A DNA stretch of 64,000 bases. It comes from Voacanga thouarsii (taxonomy: Eukaryota; Streptophyta; Magnoliopsida; Gentianales; Apocynaceae). This document shows, piece by piece, positions 58,239 through 64,000 of this stretch; the first letter of the stretch is position 1; each line of letters opens with the position of its first letter. The stretch covers positions 743,501-807,500 of the forward strand of contig JANUWF010002121.1 of NCBI GenBank assembly GCA_026120185.1, in the 5' to 3' direction. The notes beneath the pieces were generated by a model. It saw only the letters and a program-made list of their open reading frames with translations, was not told the origin of the DNA and did not search any database. The translations under genes were made by a program, and so were the position numbers.

Positions 58239-60237
58239 TGTTGGATTGTATGCACTCTTAGACTAGGTTTCTGATGTAAATCGAATATTTTAATGAAAGA
58301 ATTTATTTTCAGAAATTGTTTGTGAATTTACTTTTTGTTTGTGCACGATTTTCGTTTGGAACAGACCCATTGTGTTTAAATAAGTGATTCATGTGAATGC
58401 TGGTCTTTCACAGTAAGGTATGGATCACGGGTTATTTAACACATAAACATTTGTTCTTAACCTATTGATGAGACTGGAAACCTCATCATGTTTAGGTTAT
58501 TATGTTATGAATTCCAAATGGGGAATGGCTTACCTTTAGCCAGTGGGTAGTCCACTCACTTCATGACATAAGCGTATTTCGAATACGTAGAATAGGATCT
58601 GTAGTAGTGGTTTCTCAAAGTACTATATGGTAGAAACCTAGACTACTACTGCTACAGCGTTGACTAGTACTCTACGACTTGAGTATGAGTTAGTGGTCTA
58701 GCAAAGCTGGAAGCATATACTTTGATTTGCTGTAGTTGAGGTTCTATCGTAGGGCCAATATACTTGCATGTTGGGTATGTGTGACTAGTTAGTTAAGACA
58801 GACCCTTGTGGTTGTCCGAATGGTCTAAATTATCCAGGACCCTGGGAAACATGACTTGGATGTTTGCTTTAGGGTAGCTCCCTTAGAAAGCGGAAACACA
58901 CCAGGAAGTCGTGGACCATTGGACTAGAAGCCTAAGGATGGTAGATGTCATTTAGGGGGGTGTTAGTACACTTCTTCCTCTCTAAATGTACGGCAATGTG
59001 TAGAGGGGTATTTTAGTCATTTCACCTGTAGGTCGGAGACTTTGCGAATGCAGCATTGTCCTTGGGGTCAATATTTCCTTATGGTGATATTAGGAAATAT
59101 TTAAAATGAAAAATACAGCTATTTAAATAGCATGGGTATTTTGGTCATTTTAGCAGCCAAGGCGATGTGTCTTTTTGGTCTTGGGGATAGCCCGTAAGTC
59201 CTAACTACTTTTGGGTTGAGGAATTGGTCTCAGTTGAAGAGGATTTTATTTTATTTTATTTTATTCAGAAAGTCTAATTTATTATTGGACTGGAATAAAA
59301 TAAATAAATAAATAAAATAGGAGTTGAGAGAAATTAATTATCTAGTTTAATTGGTTAATTAATTATTCAGGGCCTATGTCCAGTATGAATAATTAAGAAA
59401 TTAACCTGGGCTTAAACTAGGGGAAATAATTAATGTTTAAATTATTTATTGGGTTATTTATATAGGCCCAAGAAATAAATAATTAAAGATTAGTTATTTT
59501 GGTTCATTTGGGCTTCTTAATTATTTATTGGGTTGTTTATATAAGTTCAGGAAATAAATAATTAATGTTTATTATTTTGGGCCTTTTGGGTCCAAGGAAA
59601 ATAATAAATATTTTTCTGGCCCAATAGCTTGGACCTTAGGGTTTTTCCAGATACGGTTAATAGGAGTTTAGGGTTAGGCCAAACAGATGCTCAGGATAAC
59701 ATCCGAGTGTTTAAAATATGATATCCCGGGGATATGTTTATCAGATAATGAAAGACCTGTTTTTGGCAAATCGATAAACTAGTGAACCCTGAATTCCCAA
59801 GACATCTCAGTGAGTCTCACGTCTCTCAGGGGTTCTCACCTCTCTCTCTCTGGTCTCTCACGTTTTCCTTTCTTCTGGTTTTCTCCTTGGACTTTGCTAA
59901 TCAATAGCGAGTGAACCAAGGAGATTTGAGACCATTCTTCTTCTCCATAGTGTTCACCAACTAGAGGTTAGGCTGAGGAATATCCCGAGAGCTGGAGAGC
60001 TAAGCGTTAATGCAGACAAGGCGAAGTAGAAGGCTAGTGGGTGTTCAACCGGAAGCTCCTTCAAGTGTGCAAAGCGAGGCGATTCCAACCGTTCAATCTT
60101 TTCCTACGCAACCTACGAGGGTTAAGGAACGCAAAGGTATGATCTTCACGCTTCCGCATAGCCTTTAAGGCTCGCGTTTTATTTTCTGCAATTTTTTTTA
60201 ACTTACAGAGCATGTCCCTGTTTCGTGTTTTCCATCA
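58239..60237 (+). mobile_element. Solo LTR (copia type) with 5-bp TSD
   Basis: The 1999-bp unit runs from TGTTGGATTGTATGC to TTTTCCATCA and is flanked by GAACT at 58234-58238 and 60238-60242. It is related to LTRs D and E (ctgtagtagtggtttct at about 58600 also occurs at 49910). An insert of (ATTTT)n-like and (AAAT)n-like short repeats is at 59245-59320. No internal sequence adjoins. Confidence 0.92.
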
Positions 60238-60242
60238 GAACT

Positions 60243-60546
60243 AAGGAGGAATCCTCCTCTCCAAGAGTTTAACACTCTATTAAAAAATCTAAAATCTGCA
60301 TTCTATTACAAAAGAGGCTAGAATGGGATATTTATAGTCCCCAAGTTGTCCTAACTAATTAGCAAACAAAGCATAGAAATTATATGGCCTTAATATAAGT
60401 TTTTAGGCCCTATTACATGTCTTAAAATAGGTTAAGACATAATGAAAGTCATGTGAATTTATTTGGGAACAAAATAGAACAAAATAGAGTTTTAGGGGGT
60501 CATGCACAGAATAACACGAGGAAATCCACTATCTCTATTTTAAACA
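60243..60546. repeat. Repeat G, copy 1, right part
   Basis: aaggaggaatcctcctctccaag onward aligns with 62640-62790, including ctaact-attagcaaa. A minus-strand TATA-like word (ctataaatat) is at 60328-60337. It then meets copia pol sequence at about 60547. Confidence 0.55.
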
Positions 60547-60807
60547 GTGGGAGATCTTGAGCTTATCTTTGATTGTAATAGGAAGTTAATTTTAAGAGAT
60601 ATTTTATATGTTTCTTGTTTTAAACAAAATTTGATTTCAGTTTCCAAAGTGATGAATCAAGGATATTTTATTTCTTTCCATTTTGGTGTTTCCATTAATA
60701 GAGATGGTAAGTTAATTTGTACAGGAAACATGTATGAAAATTTCTTTTATATACATCATATTAGAAATTAAGTAAACAATATTCAAACTGAACCTGATAA
60801 TAAAAAG
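60547..60807 (+). pseudogene. Copia H protease-distal fragment
   Basis: Frame 60547-60771 has LRDILYVSCFKQNLISVSKV and GKLICTGNMYENFFYIHHI, the segment between protease and pre-integrase domain in copia elements. The protease active site itself is not present. It continues after the hAT-like insertion at 61562. Confidence 0.82.
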
Positions 60808-60815
60808 AGAAAGAG

Positions 60816-61553
60816 TAGGGATGGCAATGGGGCCGGGTCGGGGACTAGAAACCCGGCCCCACTCCCGCATATGCCCCTATTTCCCCATCCCCGGCCTATC
60901 CCCGCCACAGGGAAGGTGGGGATCCTTATCCCCAACTCGCCGGGGACAAAACAATCATCGATCCCAGCCTAACGGGGAAATGGGGGCCCGTTTGGGCCCG
61001 AAAATATTTATAAAGATTTTTAAAAAAAAATTTGCCTCCAATATATTATTATTTAAAACTTTTTAACCATATAGAAAACTTTTGTGGTGGTTTCTAATAA
61101 TTTACGTATTTATCATATCACTAGATTAGTAAGAGTAAAATTGATAATTTTTTTCTTTTTCTTTTTTCCTCTTTTTTCTATTTTATTTTATACACATATA
61201 TAATCTACCTTTATATACATATATAATTATATATAATATATATAATATACTTATAATTTATATAGTGTGTGTGTGTGTATATATACATTGATATGTATAC
61301 ATATAATATATAATATATATATTTATATAATTCACCTCTATATGTATGTGTGTGTGTGTGTGTATGTGTGTGTGTGTGTGTATAACATGTAAAGTAGGCT
61401 GGGCCGGGGGCGGGGATCATACAATCCCTGTCCTCGGCCCACCCCCGGTTGGCAAGCCGAGGAATGAAGCCTGCCCCCGCTTAAATCAGGGAATCCCCAG
61501 CCCAATCGGGCTGGGTCAGGCCCCCAGTTTAAGCGGAGATATTGCCATCCCTA
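60816..61553. mobile_element. hAT-like non-autonomous DNA transposon, 738 bp
   Basis: Terminal inverted repeats TAGGGATGGCAAT and ATTGCCATCCCTA are perfect over 13 bp. They are flanked by the 8-bp duplications agaaagag (60808-60815) and agaaagat (61554-61561), with one mismatch, as typical for hAT transposons. The sub-terminal parts are GC-rich (ggggccgggtcgggg; cccagcccaatcggg) and contrast with the AT-rich middle. No transposase is encoded. It splits the copia H reading frame. Confidence 0.9.
61265..61382. repeat. (GT)n and AT-rich microsatellites in the hAT-like element
   Basis: GT units at 61265-61279 and about 61345-61382, with TATATA/ATACAT sequence between. Responsible for a His-Thr repeat frame on the minus strand. 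Confidence 0.9.
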
Positions 61554-61561
61554 AGAAAGAT

Positions 61562-62287
61562 TATATCAAATGACTCGTATTTGTGGCATCTAAGATTGAG
61601 ACATATAAATTGTAATTGGATTCAGCGGCTAATCTATGATGGACCTTTAGGTTCATTAAGATTGGAAGAATGGCCTCAATGTGAATCATGCTTTAAAGGT
61701 AAAATGACCAAAAGGTTCTTTACCAAAAAGGCAGTAGAGCTTTGGAAATACTAGCACTAGTTTAAACGGATGTTTGTGGTCTGATGAGTACATCAGCTAG
61801 GAGAAGCTACGAGTACTTTATCACTTTCACAGATGATCACACTTGTTTTGGTTATATTTATCTGAAGAAATGCAAATTTGACTCTTTGGTAAATTCAAGA
61901 GGTTTAAGGCTGAAGTGGACCGTCAAACAGGTAAATTGATTAAAACTTTGAGATCGAATCTTGGTGGAGAGTACATCCTCTTTGAGTTTAAGGATTACTT
62001 GGTACATGATGGAATAGTACTCAGTTAATTATGCTTAGGACTCCCCAGCAGAACGGAATAGCTGAGAGAAGAAATAGAACTTTGATGGAAATGGTCAGAA
62101 GCATGATGAGTCATGCATTTTTTCTTATTTCTTTTTAGGGGTATGCCTTAGAAACAATGGCATATATTTTGAACTTGGCGTCTTCCAAATTAGTACCTAG
62201 GACACCCTATGAGATATGGACTGGACAAAAGCCCAATTTGAACCATCTCAAGATATGGGGTTGTCCAACCTTTGTGCTGACAAAAGG
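61562..62287 (+). pseudogene. Copia H pre-integrase domain and integrase, broken
   Basis: Begins with SYLWHLRLRHINCNWIQRLI and CESCFKGKMTKRFFTKKA (about 61570-61740), the zinc-binding region. The core follows with frameshifts: a D-block near 61765, FTDDHT near 61830, a LRSN-like decayed second-Asp block near 61950 (Asp changed to Asn), and PQQNGIAERRNRTLMEMVRS with the Glu near 62064. Frame 62157-62351 has MAYILNLASSKLVPRTPYEI and LNHLKIWGCPTFV; its last 20 or so codons are repeat G. Confidence 0.87.
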
Positions 62288-62790
62288 AAGTGATATGATC
62301 TTGAGAAGCACCAAACTTTTGGATTCAACTCAAGAACAAGAATCCTACTAAACTCACACACAAGAACATCAAAATACAAGAAAATTAACACTCTTGTGTT
62401 AAAGTGAATCTAGCCTACTTCAAAAACACCTTCACATCTTAATCTATCAAAGATTAGAATATCAAGGATAGGAATTTAAAGGCACCTAACTCAATCCTAT
62501 CAAACACACTAGGCAACCTAGCACATAGAATAGAGATGGAGTTTTAATTATCTCTTAAGATTTAGAGACAAGATCAAAGGTGTGACTAAATCCTTTGATT
62601 TAGTCTTGATGTTTAATGGATATCACCTAAGAGGATCACCCTCAAGAACTCTCCCTATAGAGAGAAAATATGAATTTCCTTCACAAAATACCAAAGTCGT
62701 GTTGCAAGAATTATAATGGCATACAAATAGATGTCTTTCCCTAACTACTTAGCAAATATTACACAAGGACCCCAAAATAGCTGAAAAACG
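62288..62790. repeat. Repeat G, copy 2
   Basis: Starts tgatatgatcttgagaagcaccaaac and aligns to copy 1 (57893-58238 plus 60243-60480) with moderate identity. The junction with integrase falls at a few bases common to both sequences. Confidence 0.6.
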
Positions 62791-63227
62791 TCAGGGGTTC
62801 AGGTTCCAGAGCAGGGTTGGTGCCAGGTAGGTCCACTAGTGGTGGTGCCAGGTCCAATCTGGAGGAACAGTACCCGTTTACAAAACGTCAAAATAAAAAA
62901 TGAGGACTTTTCCAATGCAGGGCCGACATCAGGTAGGGCTGGTATGGCTGGTGCTGGGTCCATTAAACTAGAACATGCGCGTGTAAAAAAGTTGAGGAAA
63001 TTTGCAGATCACTGCTGATTCCTGATCAGTCGATCTAAGCTGGTGCCGGGTCAACTCTGGGCACTCCAAGTCATACTTATTTGACCCCCATTCCCCTTCC
63101 ATGTGTTCCCTTGATCTTCCAAATAAAATGTAGGTCGTCTCAAGCTCTCCTTGTTAGTTCTTTGGTCTTTAATCCTTATTTCAATGTTGGCATGATTCTC
63201 CACTTGGATTGTTGTTCCTTTTGTGTT

Positions 63228-63237
63228 CTATTTATAG
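63228..63237 (-). promoter_or_regulatory. TATA box in LTR-like DNA
   Basis: CTATAAATAG on the minus strand, followed on that strand by an A-rich stretch. Confidence 0.5.
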
Positions 63238-63589
63238 CTCCCTTCAATACACATCTCTTGACAATCTTTTTAGCTCTTGGCTTGTATGCTTGGACGGATT
63301 GAAAATTCTCCCGAAACTTCTTGAATGTTGAATGTTCCCATGGAGATTTGAAGCAAGTTTTAACTTTCCATCCCCCTTCTTTAGATGTGCCTTGTTGCGT
63401 GGATAAATTCCTATTATTTTCCTCTTCTTTGAGATAATTTGTCCTTGAATCGATGCACCCATTTCCTTGTACGGATTTCCCTACATAAGAATTCAAACAA
63501 GAGTTTGTGTGTGAAAGTAAAATTTCAGGCTTTTGCTCCGCAACTCCTACCTTGTTTCCTCTCTTCTCAACCCAAATTTCACTCTTCGT

Positions 63590-63760
63590 TCTTTTTCTTC
63601 AAACTCTTTAATCTCATACTCTTTTGTCTCTTCCCTTTTCTCTTTTTGCTCTCTCTCTCTTTTTCATCTTCTCTTCTCTTTTGCTCTTGTTTTCCCTTTT
63701 ATTGCTTTTCCCTCTCTTTTTGTTCTCTCTCTCTCTTTTTTTTTTTTTTATCTTCTTCTC
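63590..63760. repeat. Pyrimidine-rich (CT)n/T tract
   Basis: About 170 bp of almost pure C and T on the plus strand with CTCTCT and T runs. Confidence 0.9.
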
Positions 63761-64000
63761 TCAAAATATTTTGATCGTTGACAATCTCACTTGGGGACAT
63801 AGGGCAAGTATGAATTTCTTTTTATCATTGCACAAAGAGTAAGTGTCTTTCTTTCTATGGTAAAATACCTCCCTATCATATAGCTAAGGCCTTCCCAACA
63901 ACATATGCTCAAGTTGCATGGGAAACACATCGCACATCACCTCATCTTTATATCCCCCTATGACAATTGTAACCTTAACTTATTTGTTTACCTTTACTTC

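Larger units (their letters stand above)
62791..64000 (-). other. LTR-like non-coding DNA to the window end
   Basis: GC-richer words of the form ggtgcc(a/g)gg recur at 62815-63055, as in the Tat-like LTRs at 40350-40560 and 48770-48840. A minus-strand TATA box CTATAAATAG is at 63228-63237, in a context similar to that at 40194. Probably a minus-strand LTR; the end is not resolved. Frames at 63081-63842 are composition artefacts. Confidence 0.45.

Noticed and set aside
63176..63496. 106-codon minus-strand frame
   Set aside because: Lies in LTR-like DNA overlapping a TATA box; a second overlapping frame is equally long; no motif.
63439..63842. Overlapping Ser/Phe/Leu-rich frames
   Set aside because: Translation of a CT-rich tract in three frames.

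Overview
The window looks like plant nuclear intergenic DNA and consists almost wholly of LTR retrotransposons in various states of decay. Supporting signs are AT-rich sequence, many TA/TTA/CA microsatellites, LTRs with TG...CA ends, primer-binding sites complementary to plant initiator tRNA-Met (TGGTATCAGAGC and RC forms), and Ty1/copia and Ty3/gypsy pol domains full of stops and frameshifts. I see no host gene, rRNA, convincing functional tRNA or CRISPR. An angiosperm, probably a eudicot with a repeat-rich genome, is the best guess; the species cannot be told.

Layout. (1) 1-9447: a fragment of a copia pol, then a nearly full-length plus-strand copia element (E1, 892-9447) with 1.73-1.78 kb LTRs. 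(2) 9448-12685: unassigned sequence split by a solo LTR (10143-11585) with perfect 5-bp target-site duplications (TSDs). (3) 12686-48479: a nest four layers deep. Minus-strand copia D (12686-48479, 3' end lost) was hit in its leader by minus-strand copia A (15051-45070, TSD ACCAT/ACTAT). A was then hit twice: its RNase H by plus-strand copia B (16929-25401, TSD ATCTT), and its 5' LTR by minus-strand copia C (31934-44163), which resembles SIRE/Maximus elements and carries an extra ORF after pol. C was itself hit by a solo LTR (39222-40749). (4) 48480-51048: a minus-strand gypsy-like LTR end and an internally deleted copia (E). (5) 51049-57754: the 3' half of a Ty3/gypsy element (Tekay/Del-like) with a 4.2 kb 3' LTR. 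(6) 57755-64000: an unclassified repeat present twice, a solo LTR (58239-60237, TSD GAACT), a copia pol fragment split by a 738-bp hAT-like non-autonomous DNA element (60816-61553), and pyrimidine-rich LTR-like DNA to the end.

The elements work as a record of insertion rather than as a system. Each autonomous ancestor would have supplied Gag (particle), protease, integrase, reverse transcriptase and RNase H for its own copying. No copy here looks able to do so. Points of most interest are the extra ORF of element C, the well-resolved insertion order, and three short reverse-complement rearrangements that look templated by neighbouring sequence. I did not find evidence of a new biological system.
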